A stretch of 64,000 nt of DNA. Origin: Pedobacter schmidteae. Its GTDB lineage: Bacteria; Bacteroidota; Bacteroidia; Sphingobacteriales; Sphingobacteriaceae. Numbering within the stretch: the first letter of the stretch is position 1; every line of letters starts with the position of its first letter. Positions 44,107 through 52,670 of this stretch are shown piece after piece. Where the stretch lies: assembly GCF_900564155.1 (NCBI RefSeq), contig NZ_LS999839.1, positions 679,097 to 743,096 on the forward strand, in the 5' to 3' direction. The notes beneath the pieces are model-generated. The model did not search any database. It was not told the DNA's origin and was given only the letters and a program-made list of their open reading frames with translations. The position numbers and the translations under genes were made by a program.

Positions 44107-45156
44107 TTACCTGCGGACAGAGAAATAAGCCATTGCAATCAACTGATAAAGAAAACCTTGCTGAAAAAAACGCCTGGAATAAAAATGTTTATAAAAGCCT
44201 CTTAAAAAGAACATGATCGAATGGCTGAACACTCTGTTGATCAGAAGCCCCTGTTCAGTTCTGGTATAAGGCACAATATTTTCCTTCAGTGCTTCTACCA
44301 TCTCCTCTGCTTTTGATAAGGCCTGCACATAAGGTTTATAAATGTAGTTTACCTGATTGGCATTGATGACATAACTTTCATCTGTTAATTTGAAGCTATC
44401 GTTCCAGGCATATGTAAGTGCATGATAATGGTAAAAAATAAGGTTAAATTTATGATTGCTAAAGGACTCTTTACCTTGAACCGCACCTCTTTTTATCCTG
44501 AAAGCATATTGCTGTACATTCCACGGAGCCACACCGCCTCCAAGATGTTTAAGTTCATGCACACAGGAGAAACGACGCATCCAGTCGTCAAGATACTTCT
44601 GATCGCCAAATTTGTGGTCTTCAACCCTACAGTAGCACCATTCCAGACAAGCATCAACCCACCAGTTTAAAACCTCCATGCCTTGCTCGTTATTTTTAAA
44701 GGTCATGTATTGCACACAATAAATACCGCTGGTGGCCGACTGGTCGTAACACGGTGTATAGCGGTGTTTGGTAATCAATACCGACTTATCTCCCATTTCT
44801 TCGAATAAAGGTTTGGGATTATTGAAAAACATCAGATCAGCATCTACATAAGTACAATGATCTAACTGGTAAGTTTCCAAACAGTACTTGATAGACGAAG
44901 ACGCGCAGGTCCAGCAATATTCTCCTGCAGTTCTTTCCCCTTTTACAGCCAGCAACTGTTCATTCTCAAAATCATTCAGGCTGATAATGGTGGCATGCTT
45001 CAGGTTCAATTTAGACAGGGCATCAAAACAATGGTCGTCAAACGCAATCACGTAAAGGTGAAATGCATCACAATGCTGCTCCAATGAATTATACATGGCC
45101 AGGCCTCTTGACAAATAGTTCGAATTAAATAGGGTGCAGTATTGAAGCATATTCAA
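44107..45156 (-). CDS. Glycosyltransferase, GT-A fold (GT8-like)
   Basis: A 349-residue cytosolic protein beginning MNMLQYCTLFNSNYLSRGLA, typical of nucleotide-sugar transferases that act on stepwise glycans. The metal-binding DxD is in CTYVDADLMFFN (about residue 103). Cys is unusually frequent (GEYCWTCASSS, LEWCYCRVEDH). GT8-like proteins of this form occur in capsule, LPS or surface glycan synthesis. No neighbouring glycan genes are seen here, so the product is unknown. The start could be the second Met (45150). Confidence 0.8.
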   Translation of the reverse strand: MNMLQYCTLFNSNYLSRGLAMYNSLEQHCDAFHLYVIAFDDHCFDALSKLNLKHATIISLNDFENEQLLAVKGERTAGEYCWTCASSSIKYCLETYQLDHCTYVDADLMFFNNPKPLFEEMGDKSVLITKHRYTPCYDQSATSGIYCVQYMTFKNNEQGMEVLNWWVDACLEWCYCRVEDHKFGDQKYLDDWMRRFSCVHELKHLGGGVAPWNVQQYAFRIKRGAVQGKESFSNHKFNLIFYHYHALTYAWNDSFKLTDESYVINANQVNYIYKPYVQALSKAEEMVEALKENIVPYTRTEQGLLINRVFSHSIMFFLRGFYKHFYSRRFFQQGFLYQLIAMAYFSVRR

Positions 45157-45350
45157 ATCATTAATGGGTAAAACCTTTTATTGTCCCGAGCGGTATTTAT
45201 TATCCTTTTATGCTAACAGGACAACAGATCATTGAAAAAGTCCCATAAGGTTGTTGAAATTTATTTTTGCCTGCCAGGGTTCGGCGAGGCTTGCCGGAAA
45301 AAAGGTTTATTTCAGATTCTGCCAATCTGTCATTTTTAAATTAAATTCCG

Positions 45351-45358
45351 TATTTTTG
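45351..45358 (+). promoter_or_regulatory. Candidate -7 box of the miaB operon
   Basis: TATTTTTG matches TAnnTTTG, 25 bp before the miaB ATG. No good -33 TTG at the right distance. Confidence 0.4.
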
Positions 45359-45383
45359 GAGCCCATAATAATGTTAACCATTT

Positions 45384-46940
45384 ATGATTGATTTACAGCC
45401 AACAGATAAAACACACGATGAAGCGCGCCAGGGAGAGGCTCTGATTATTGATGCACCCGAAGTGCGTAATGGGAGGAAACTGTATATTGAAAGCTATGGT
45501 TGCCAGATGAATTTTGCAGATAGTGAGATTGTGGCCTCCATTTTACAGGATCAGGGATTTGAAACTACGGGCGACTATAAAGAGGCCGATGTAGTGTTCA
45601 TCAATACCTGTTCCATCCGCGAAAATGCCGAGCAAAGGGTACGCAACAGGCTATCGCAATTTGGGGTAGAAAAGCGCCGGAACCCTAAACTCATTGTGGG
45701 GGTATTGGGTTGTATGGCCGAACGCCTGAAATCAAAATTCCTGGAGGAAGAAAAATTGGTTGACGTGGTGGTTGGCCCTGATGCTTACCGCGATCTGCCA
45801 GGTTTATTAAATGAAGTAGAAAGTGGACAGAAGGCCATCAACGTATTGCTTTCGCGTGAGGAAACCTATGCTGACATTAGTCCTGTCCGTTTAAACGGGA
45901 ATGGCATTACCGCCTTTATTTCCATTATGCGGGGTTGCGACAACATGTGCTCTTTTTGCGTAGTACCCTTTACCAGGGGCCGTGAAAGAAGCCGCGATCC
46001 GTTCTCTATTTTAGCGGAAGCAAAGGACCTGTTTGACAGAGGTTATAGAGAAGTGACTTTATTGGGCCAGAATGTTGATTCCTACCAATGGAATAAGCCT
46101 AAGGATGATCAGCCCAAAAATAATGATCTGACTGACGACATCAATATCCTTACCGGTGATGCTTTGCTGGATGCTTTAAGTAAAGAAAGTGAACTACCTG
46201 CACACCGTTTAAAAGCCGGATTGGGGCATGCCGATGTGAACTTTGCACAGCTGCTAGCCATGGTAGCCGAAATAAGCCCTGATTTGAGGATTCGTTTCTC
46301 TACATCACACCCAAAAGACATTACTGATGAGGTGCTGTACACCATCAAAAAATACGATAACATTTGTAACTATATACACCTGCCTGTTCAATCAGGTAAT
46401 TCCAGAATTCTGGCGCTAATGAACAGGACCTATACCCGAGAGTGGTATATGAACAGAGTGGATGCCATCCGCCGTATTATTCCCGGATGCGCCATCTCGG
46501 CTGATATCATTGCCGGATTCTGTACCGAAACGGAAGAAGAGCATCAGGATACCTTAAGTATTATGGATTATGCAAGGTATAACTTTGCCTATACATTTTC
46601 ATATTCTGAGCGCCCGGGTACACTGGCTGCCCGTAAATACAAAGACGATGTTCCGGAGGCGGTAAAAGCGCGCCGTTTGGCAGAAATATTTAAAAAACAA
46701 CAGGAAGATTCTTTGGCTTGCTTAGAAGAATTTGTAGGAAAAACCGTTAAAGTATTAATTGAAGGGTTTTCTAAAAAATCGGATAAGGAATACAGGGGTA
46801 GAAATGATGAAAATGCAATGGTGGTTTTCCCGGTTACAGATACAGTAAAACCAGGAGAATATGCATATGTTTATATAGAAAACTGTACCTCGGCCACTTT
46901 AATTGGAAGGATAGCCGATGACGGTGAAAGGAAGTCTTAA
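45384..46940 (+). CDS. miaB: tRNA-2-methylthio-N6-dimethylallyladenosine synthase
   Basis: MiaB is a radical-SAM enzyme that adds the methylthio group to i6A37 of tRNAs. The N-terminal methylthiotransferase domain has the conserved cysteines (Cys40 in [23 protein letters not shown]) for the second Fe-S cluster, and the radical-SAM CxxxCxxC is Cys185, Cys189, Cys192 (CDNMCSFC, with PFTRGRE after). The C-terminal TRAM domain begins near residue 445. The 518 residues include an extra stretch of about 39 residues between LLGQNVDSY and FAQLL (rich in Lys, Asn, Asp) compared with E. coli MiaB. First gene of a run to secG. Confidence 0.97.
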   Translation: MIDLQPTDKTHDEARQGEALIIDAPEVRNGRKLYIESYGCQMNFADSEIVASILQDQGFETTGDYKEADVVFINTCSIRENAEQRVRNRLSQFGVEKRRNPKLIVGVLGCMAERLKSKFLEEEKLVDVVVGPDAYRDLPGLLNEVESGQKAINVLLSREETYADISPVRLNGNGITAFISIMRGCDNMCSFCVVPFTRGRERSRDPFSILAEAKDLFDRGYREVTLLGQNVDSYQWNKPKDDQPKNNDLTDDINILTGDALLDALSKESELPAHRLKAGLGHADVNFAQLLAMVAEISPDLRIRFSTSHPKDITDEVLYTIKKYDNICNYIHLPVQSGNSRILALMNRTYTREWYMNRVDAIRRIIPGCAISADIIAGFCTETEEEHQDTLSIMDYARYNFAYTFSYSERPGTLAARKYKDDVPEAVKARRLAEIFKKQQEDSLACLEEFVGKTVKVLIEGFSKKSDKEYRGRNDENAMVVFPVTDTVKPGEYAYVYIENCTSATLIGRIADDGERKS

Positions 46941-46962
46941 TTGACTAAAGAGATACTGATAA

Positions 46963-48198
46963 ATGGATATACAAGATATTAAAAACCGCTTTGGAATTAT
47001 AGGAGGCTCTCCGCTGCTAAACCGTGCTATAGATATAGCCAGACAGGTTGCTCCAACCGATATGTCTGTGTTGATTACCGGCGAAAGTGGTAGTGGTAAA
47101 GAGGTTTTCTCACATATTATCCATCAATTGAGTACGCGCAAGCATGGTGCATTTATTGCCGTAAACTGCGGCGCCATCCCCGAAGGCACCATCGACTCGG
47201 AATTATTCGGCCACGAAAAGGGTTCCTTTACCGGTGCCCATGAAGCACGGAAAGGTTATTTTGAAGTGGCCAATGGAGGAACTATATTTTTAGATGAGGT
47301 CGCCGAATTGCCGTTAGGCACACAGGCCCGCTTACTCCGTATCCTGGAAAGTGGCGAATACCTGCGGGTAGGTTCATCCAAAGTTCAAAAAACGGACGTG
47401 CGGATCATTGCAGCCACCAATGTTGATGTTTACAACAGGGTAAAGTCAGGCAAATTCCGTGAAGATTTGTATTACAGGTTAAATACCGTTCCATTGCGCA
47501 TACCTGCACTGCACGAGCGCAAAGAAGACATTTACCTGCTTTTTAGAAAGTTCTCTGCTGACTTTAGTGATAAATATAGAAGTCCGGGTATACAACTGGA
47601 GCCCGATGCCATACAAATGCTGAGCAATTACAGCTGGCCGGGCAATGTAAGGCAGCTTAAAAATATAGCTGAACAGATTTGTGTGTTGGAAAAGGATAGA
47701 AATGTTACTGCCGCAGCCTTACTGAACTATATTCCAAATGAGAGTGCTGCCAATTTGCCTATGGCCATCAACGGAGGAAGTAGTAAAGAAGATTTCACGG
47801 AGCGGGATATTCTTTATAAGGTACTTTTTGACATGAAAAAGGATATGATGGATCTGAAAAAGCTGGTTGCGGAAATTATTCAAAGTGGCGGAAATACAGC
47901 GCATGTAATGGCCGACAATCCACATTACATCAATCAACTTTATCAGGATGTAGATCAGACTTTGGGTCACGAATCAACATTGACAATAAAAAATCCTTCC
48001 CAAAATTCTCCGGTAGAGTACAACTATACCCAGGATGCCGAAGAAATAGAAGAATCACTTTCGCTGGTAGACAAGGAGTCGGACCTGATCAAAAAAGCAC
48101 TAAAGAAACATAAGGGCAAACGTAAATTTGCAGCACAGGAATTGGGTATTTCCGAGCGCACTTTATACAGAAAGATTAAAGAACTGAACTTAAACTAA
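46963..48198 (+). CDS. Sigma-54-dependent transcriptional activator (AAA+ plus Fis HTH)
   Basis: A 411-residue enhancer-binding protein. It has a AAA+ domain from about residue 15 with Walker A GESGSGKE (40-47), the sigma-54 contact loop GSFTGA (87-92; the family consensus is GAFTGA), the EVAELPLGTQARLLRILESG block, and the R-finger region (REDLYYRLNTVPLRIPAL). A C-terminal Fis-type HTH (KRKFAAQELGISERTLYRKI) follows a ~90-residue linker. There is no N-terminal receiver or GAF domain, so control must be by other means. It follows miaB by 22 bp and overlaps the next gene by 1 bp, placing it inside an envelope/secretion operon. Confidence 0.94.
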   Translation: MDIQDIKNRFGIIGGSPLLNRAIDIARQVAPTDMSVLITGESGSGKEVFSHIIHQLSTRKHGAFIAVNCGAIPEGTIDSELFGHEKGSFTGAHEARKGYFEVANGGTIFLDEVAELPLGTQARLLRILESGEYLRVGSSKVQKTDVRIIAATNVDVYNRVKSGKFREDLYYRLNTVPLRIPALHERKEDIYLLFRKFSADFSDKYRSPGIQLEPDAIQMLSNYSWPGNVRQLKNIAEQICVLEKDRNVTAAALLNYIPNESAANLPMAINGGSSKEDFTERDILYKVLFDMKKDMMDLKKLVAEIIQSGGNTAHVMADNPHYINQLYQDVDQTLGHESTLTIKNPSQNSPVEYNYTQDAEEIEESLSLVDKESDLIKKALKKHKGKRKFAAQELGISERTLYRKIKELNLN

Positions 48199-48701
48199 TG
48201 ATGAAGCAGTTATCCATACTCTTTGTTTTGCTTTTTGCTTTGAGCGGATGTAAAATAGCATTGAACGGGGCCTCTATTCCGGCCGAGATGAAAACAGTTA
48301 ACGTACAGGTTTTTGAAAACAACGCTCCCCTGGTTGTACCGTATTTAAGTTCGCAGTTTACAGAGGAACTGAAAACAAGGATCAGAAACCAGACTAGTCT
48401 GAGCATTACTGCTAATGATGCCCAGGGTGTTTTTTCAGGAAACATTACCGGATACAGCATCACACCAGAGGCAATAGCCGACAACAACAACCCTGTTGCA
48501 GGCGCCAACCGCCTCACTATTTCTATCAGTGTAAAGTATACCAACAATCTGAATCCAAAACAGAGTTTTGAAGAGTCCTTTTCGCGCTACAAAGTATTTA
48601 AGTTAACAGGAAGTATACAAGCAATGGAGCAGGGACTGATTAAAGATGTGACTGCTCAACTTACAGAGGATATTTTTAACAGAGCTTTTGCACAATGGTA
48701 G
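48198..48701 (+). CDS. lptE: LPS-assembly lipoprotein LptE-like
   Basis: A 167-residue lipoprotein (LSGC, Cys18). After the lipobox come KIALNGASIPAEMKTVNVQVF, the SQFTEELKTRIRNQTSLSI helix block and beta strands characteristic of Bacteroidota LptE, which plugs the LptD barrel that inserts LPS into the outer membrane. The start ATG overlaps the TAA of the sigma-54 activator (1 bp), so translational coupling is likely. The symbol rests on family resemblance and genomic place (miaB-activator-lptE-secG order is typical in this group). Confidence 0.85.
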   Translation: MMKQLSILFVLLFALSGCKIALNGASIPAEMKTVNVQVFENNAPLVVPYLSSQFTEELKTRIRNQTSLSITANDAQGVFSGNITGYSITPEAIADNNNPVAGANRLTISISVKYTNNLNPKQSFEESFSRYKVFKLTGSIQAMEQGLIKDVTAQLTEDIFNRAFAQW

Positions 48702-48734
48702 GCTAAAGTACAGATCAATTATTAACTTAGCAAC

Positions 48735-49883
48735 GTGGAGCAGGAATTAGACATAAAACAACGACTGGCAGTATGGCTTTCAAAGCCTGATAGTGTAACC
48801 AGGGAAGACGCTCCTGTGTTAAAAGATTTAGCTTTGCTATATCCTTATTTTCAGCCTTTGCATGTTTTGATTGCCCGGGCAACCTTACAATCGCCCGAAC
48901 AAAACAATAATTTGGCAACGGCAGCGCTGTATACCAATGGGCAACTGTTACACCAGTTGCTTCATGAAGATGAAAATTATGTTCCATCGAATTTTAATGT
49001 TGTTGAGCTTTCGGCAGTGCAAACCAGCAATCAGCCTGAGCCAATTGAAGTGTCTGCAATAGACGAAGTTCGTACGGAACAGGTAACGGAACAGCAACAG
49101 GCCAGTGATGAGCAGGAAATTTTTGAAGAAATTGGTGAGGTAGATATCAAAAATTACAGCTTTGCTGAAGAGGAAACTGAAACAGAAGCTTTGTCGGAAG
49201 ATGAAGAGGTAGAGGAAATGGTTTTTGAGAACATCGTGTCTTCTGATTTTTTTGCTTTTCACGATACCTTTATTGCCGAGACGGTAATTCCAGATCAGGA
49301 ACAGCCGGATTTCAAACCTTCGCCGGCACCTGCACCGTCAAAAGAGGAAGAACCTATTGTCATCAGCAAATACGATGACGATCAGCTTCCCTATACATTT
49401 TTGTGGTGGCTGGCCAAAACCAGGAAAGAGCATCAGCAGATATTCCAGCCTTATGCTTCTCCAAAAAAAACGGCCCAACAGGATGAACCTCAACCTTCAG
49501 CCGTTCATAAGCCAAGCGAACTGCAGCATCAATATGTAGAGCACATCTTTCATTTACAGAGTCCTTTTGATGAGAACGAAGAGGATGCTTACGCAAATGC
49601 GAGTCTCAGGAATCCAACCAAGGGAGATGAGATTATTGAAAACTTCATCAAAAAGGATCCGCAAATCAGTCCGCCAAAGCCCGAACAGATAGACAATGAG
49701 AACAAAGCCAAAAAAAGTGCTGAAGATCATAATGACCTGGTGTCGGAAACTTTAGCTAAAATTTACATCGAGCAAATGCTTTATGATAAGGCCATAGAGA
49801 CTTATGAAAAATTAAGTTTGAAGTTTCCAGAAAAAAGCCGTTACTTTGCCGACCTTATCCAATCTATAGAAAAGAAAATTTAA
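48735..49883 (+). CDS. Conserved hypothetical protein with acidic middle and C-terminal TPR-like segment
   Basis: A 382-residue protein starting with GTG, with no signal peptide. It has an N-terminal ~80-residue helical region (DIKQRLAVWLSKPDSVT, LYPYFQPLHVLIARATLQ), a long acidic, Glu/Asp-rich and low-complexity middle (roughly 95-220), and a C-terminal TPR-like hairpin (LAKIYIEQMLYDKAIETYEK). It sits between lptE and secG. It is likely a conserved Bacteroidota protein with unknown function; the context hints at the cell envelope but does not prove it. Confidence 0.8.
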   Translation: MEQELDIKQRLAVWLSKPDSVTREDAPVLKDLALLYPYFQPLHVLIARATLQSPEQNNNLATAALYTNGQLLHQLLHEDENYVPSNFNVVELSAVQTSNQPEPIEVSAIDEVRTEQVTEQQQASDEQEIFEEIGEVDIKNYSFAEEETETEALSEDEEVEEMVFENIVSSDFFAFHDTFIAETVIPDQEQPDFKPSPAPAPSKEEEPIVISKYDDDQLPYTFLWWLAKTRKEHQQIFQPYASPKKTAQQDEPQPSAVHKPSELQHQYVEHIFHLQSPFDENEEDAYANASLRNPTKGDEIIENFIKKDPQISPPKPEQIDNENKAKKSAEDHNDLVSETLAKIYIEQMLYDKAIETYEKLSLKFPEKSRYFADLIQSIEKKI

Positions 49884-49897
49884 CAATATAACATACT

Positions 49898-50242
49898 ATG
49901 CTTTTTTTAATTATTTTATTGATCATTGTTTGCATTGCTTTAGGTCTGTTTGTTTTGGTACAAAACCCTAAAGGCGGTGGCTTGGCTACCGGTGGAGCAG
50001 GAAGCAATATGTTTGGCGTACAACGCACAGGTGACGTTCTTGAAAAAGGCACCTGGGTTTTATTGACGCTGGTTGTAGTGCTTACTTTATCGATTACAAC
50101 AATTGCTAAATCTGGTGGTTCTTCTGCTGGTGAAGCTTCAAAAATTCAAGAGCACCTGGATAAAACTCCAACTCCATCTCCGATAGGAACCAGAACAGCT
50201 CCGGCCCCTGCTCCTACTGCAGCGGATACCACAAAGAAATAA
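49898..50242 (+). CDS. secG: Preprotein translocase subunit SecG
   Basis: A 114-residue SecG with two transmembrane helices (LIILLIIVCIALGLFVLV and GTWVLLTLVVVLTLSITTI) and the family motif VQNPKGGGLATGGAGSNMFG between them. It has a Thr/Ser/Pro/Ala-rich tail. SecG assists SecYE; its motor SecA is encoded at 2468-5776. A terminator at 50267-50297 closes this operon. Confidence 0.96.
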   Translation: MLFLIILLIIVCIALGLFVLVQNPKGGGLATGGAGSNMFGVQRTGDVLEKGTWVLLTLVVVLTLSITTIAKSGGSSAGEASKIQEHLDKTPTPSPIGTRTAPAPAPTAADTTKK

Positions 50243-50266
50243 AAACTTTTAAAGCTAATAGCACAT

Positions 50267-50297
50267 AAGCCTGGTATAAATTTATACCGGGCTTTTT
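50267..50297 (+). terminator. Terminator after secG
   Basis: AAGCCTGGTATAAA (50267-50280) and TTTATACCGGGCTT (50281-50294) pair with one mismatch; T-rich sequence follows. Confidence 0.85.
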
Positions 50298-50368
50298 TAT
50301 ATTCTGCCACTCTGACACAAAAATACTTTCCGAAAAACTGTTAGCTGACAAGGCTGTGCAAATTTGTC

Positions 50369-50425
50369 AAGCATATTTGCATTGGCATAAAAACTGATAT
50401 GCTTAAATCACGTAGACTACTACGT
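50369..50425. promoter_or_regulatory. Inverted repeats upstream of groES
   Basis: Two inverted repeats lie here: AAGCATAT (50369-50376) / ATATGCTT (50397-50404), and ACGTAG (50410-50415) / CTACGT (50420-50425) with a 4-bp loop. No CIRCE element (TTAGCACTC-N9-GAGTGCTAA) is seen. They are candidates for groESL control; no exact TAnnTTTG box was found. Confidence 0.4.
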
Positions 50426-50464
50426 CTTTAAATTTTAACTTAAAAAATAAATTAATATCAAGTT

Positions 50465-50755
50465 ATGGCTTTAAACCTTAAACCCATTTCAGGTTCAGCG
50501 AACAGAGTTATTGTTGAGCCTGCTGCGGCAGAAGAAAAGACGGCATCTGGAATCTATATTCCTGACACTGCAAAAGAAAAACCATCCAAAGGCACTGTTG
50601 TATCTGTTTCAGACGAAGATTCTGAAGGTAAAAAACCAACTGTTAAAGTAGGTGATGTTGTTCTTTATGGCAAATATGGTGGCACAGAGCTTCCTATTGA
50701 TGGTAAAGACTATTTGATCATGCGTGAAAGCGATATCTACGCTGTACTTTCCTAG
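50465..50755 (+). CDS. groES: Co-chaperonin GroES
   Basis: A 96-residue GroES, the heptameric lid of GroEL. It shows the family features: the [19 protein letters not shown] start, the mobile loop region ([16 protein letters not shown]) that docks on GroEL, and [15 protein letters not shown] with the C-terminal [13 protein letters not shown]. Followed by groEL after a 139-bp gap that is longer than usual for this pair and holds a GGCC-AACC-GGCC mini-hairpin (50782-50793). Confidence 0.97.
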   Translation: MALNLKPISGSANRVIVEPAAAEEKTASGIYIPDTAKEKPSKGTVVSVSDEDSEGKKPTVKVGDVVLYGKYGGTELPIDGKDYLIMRESDIYAVLS

Positions 50756-50894
50756 TCGGCAGATATTAAACGATTATAGCAGGCCAACCGGCCAGATTGC
50801 TAAAAAACAAATTAATTAATCAGTAAACAACAGTATCGGCTAGGTATAGCAAGAATTTTGAGCGACACCGGCAAATACTTACTATTAAAAAACA

Positions 50895-52535
50895 ATGGCA
50901 AAACAAGTAAAATATAATGTAGAAGCCCGCGACGCCCTGAAAAGAGGTGTTGATACTTTGGCTAATGCAGTAAAAGTAACTTTAGGTCCAAAAGGACGCA
51001 ACGTAATTATCGACAAAAAATTTGGTTCACCTGCAATTACTAAAGATGGTGTAACTGTAGCTAAAGAAATTGAATTAAAAGACCCAATTGAAAACATGGG
51101 TGCTCAAATGGTTAAAGAAGTAGCTTCTAAAACTGCAGATATTGCAGGTGACGGAACTACAACTGCAACTGTATTGGCTCAGGCAATTGTTACTGCAGGT
51201 ATCAAAAACGTTGCTGCCGGTGCAAATCCGATGGATTTGAAACGTGGTATCGACAAAGCAGTTACTGCAATTGTTGACAACTTGAAAAAACAATCACAAA
51301 CTGTAGGTGAAGACAACAATAAAATCAAACAGGTAGCTTCTATTTCGGCTAACAATGATGAGGTTATTGGTGCTTTAATTGCAGAAGCAATGGGCAAGGT
51401 TGGTAAAGATGGTGTAATTACTGTTGAAGAAGCAAAAGGTACTGAAACTGAAGTTAAAACAGTAGAAGGTATGCAATTTGACCGTGGTTACTTATCACCA
51501 TATTTTGTAACCAATGCTGATAAAATGGAAGCGGAATTAGAAAACCCTTACATTTTGATCTATGACAAAAAGATCAGCAACATGAAAGAATTATTACCTG
51601 TTTTGGAAAAACAAGTTCAAACCGGTAAACCTTTATTGATCATTGCTGAAGATTTAGATGGCGAAGCACTGGCTACTTTGGTAGTGAACAAAATCCGTGG
51701 TTCTCTGAAAGTTGCTGCTGTTAAAGCTCCAGGTTTTGGCGACAGAAGAAAAGCAATGTTAGAAGACATCGCAATATTGACTGGCGGTACAGTAATCTCT
51801 GAAGAAAGAGGTTATAAATTAGAAAATGCTGACCTGAGCTACTTAGGTACTGCTGAAAAAGTAGTTGTTGATAAAGACAATACAACTATCATCAATGGTG
51901 CTGGTCAGTCGGAAGATATCAAAGCGCGCGTTAACCAGATCAAAGCTCAAATTGAGACCACTACATCTGATTACGATAAAGAAAAATTACAGGAGCGTTT
52001 GGCTAAATTAGCTGGTGGTGTTGCTGTTCTTTATGTAGGTGCTGCTTCTGAAGTAGAGATGAAAGAGAAAAAAGACCGTGTTGATGATGCTTTACATGCA
52101 ACCCGTGCAGCGGTTGAAGAAGGTATTGTTGCAGGTGGTGGTGTTGCTTTCATCCGTGCTATTGAAGCATTAGAAGGCATGAAAGGTTCTAACGACGACG
52201 AGACTACTGGTATCCAGATCATCCGTCGTGCTATTGAAGAGCCTTTGCGTCAGATCTGCCAAAATGCTGGTATCGAAGGATCTATCGTGGTACAAAAAGT
52301 TAAAGAAGGTAAAGCTGACTTTGGCTACAATGCCCGTACAGATGTTTACGAGAACTTAATTGCAGCTGGTGTTATCGATCCAACTAAAGTTGGTCGTGTA
52401 GCTTTGGAAAATGCAGCTTCTATTGCAGCGATGTTGTTAACAACAGAAGTTGTATTGGCTGATGATCCTGAAGAAGCTCCTGCTGGTGCTGGTATGCCTC
52501 CAATGGGCGGCGGCGGCATGGGTGGTATGATGTAA
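50895..52535 (+). CDS. groEL: Chaperonin GroEL
   Basis: The 546-residue chaperonin that folds proteins with GroES. It has the classic sequence blocks: [13 protein letters not shown], the ATP-binding [27 protein letters not shown], and the GGM-rich C-terminal tail ([11 protein letters not shown]). Single copy in the window. It is followed by a strong terminator (52566-52596). Confidence 0.99.
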   Translation: MAKQVKYNVEARDALKRGVDTLANAVKVTLGPKGRNVIIDKKFGSPAITKDGVTVAKEIELKDPIENMGAQMVKEVASKTADIAGDGTTTATVLAQAIVTAGIKNVAAGANPMDLKRGIDKAVTAIVDNLKKQSQTVGEDNNKIKQVASISANNDEVIGALIAEAMGKVGKDGVITVEEAKGTETEVKTVEGMQFDRGYLSPYFVTNADKMEAELENPYILIYDKKISNMKELLPVLEKQVQTGKPLLIIAEDLDGEALATLVVNKIRGSLKVAAVKAPGFGDRRKAMLEDIAILTGGTVISEERGYKLENADLSYLGTAEKVVVDKDNTTIINGAGQSEDIKARVNQIKAQIETTTSDYDKEKLQERLAKLAGGVAVLYVGAASEVEMKEKKDRVDDALHATRAAVEEGIVAGGGVAFIRAIEALEGMKGSNDDETTGIQIIRRAIEEPLRQICQNAGIEGSIVVQKVKEGKADFGYNARTDVYENLIAAGVIDPTKVGRVALENAASIAAMLLTTEVVLADDPEEAPAGAGMPPMGGGGMGGMM

Positions 52536-52565
52536 TTCATCATACACGCTTCATTGAATATAAAG

Positions 52566-52596
52566 AAAACCACAGGTAAATTCCTGTGGTTTTTTT
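52566..52596 (+). terminator. Terminator after groEL
   Basis: AAAACCACAGG and CCTGTGGTTTT pair around TAAATT, followed by a T-run. Confidence 0.9.
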
Positions 52597-52670
52597 ATTT
52601 TAATCTCATTTCTCTCCATTATTTTAATTGAAGTAAAAAAATATCTACATTTATACAACAATCTGTATAT

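Noticed and set aside
45181..45360. A third copy of the inverted-repeat element before miaB
   Set aside because: Only a short TTTATTTCAG-like match was seen, too short to separate from chance in AT-rich DNA.
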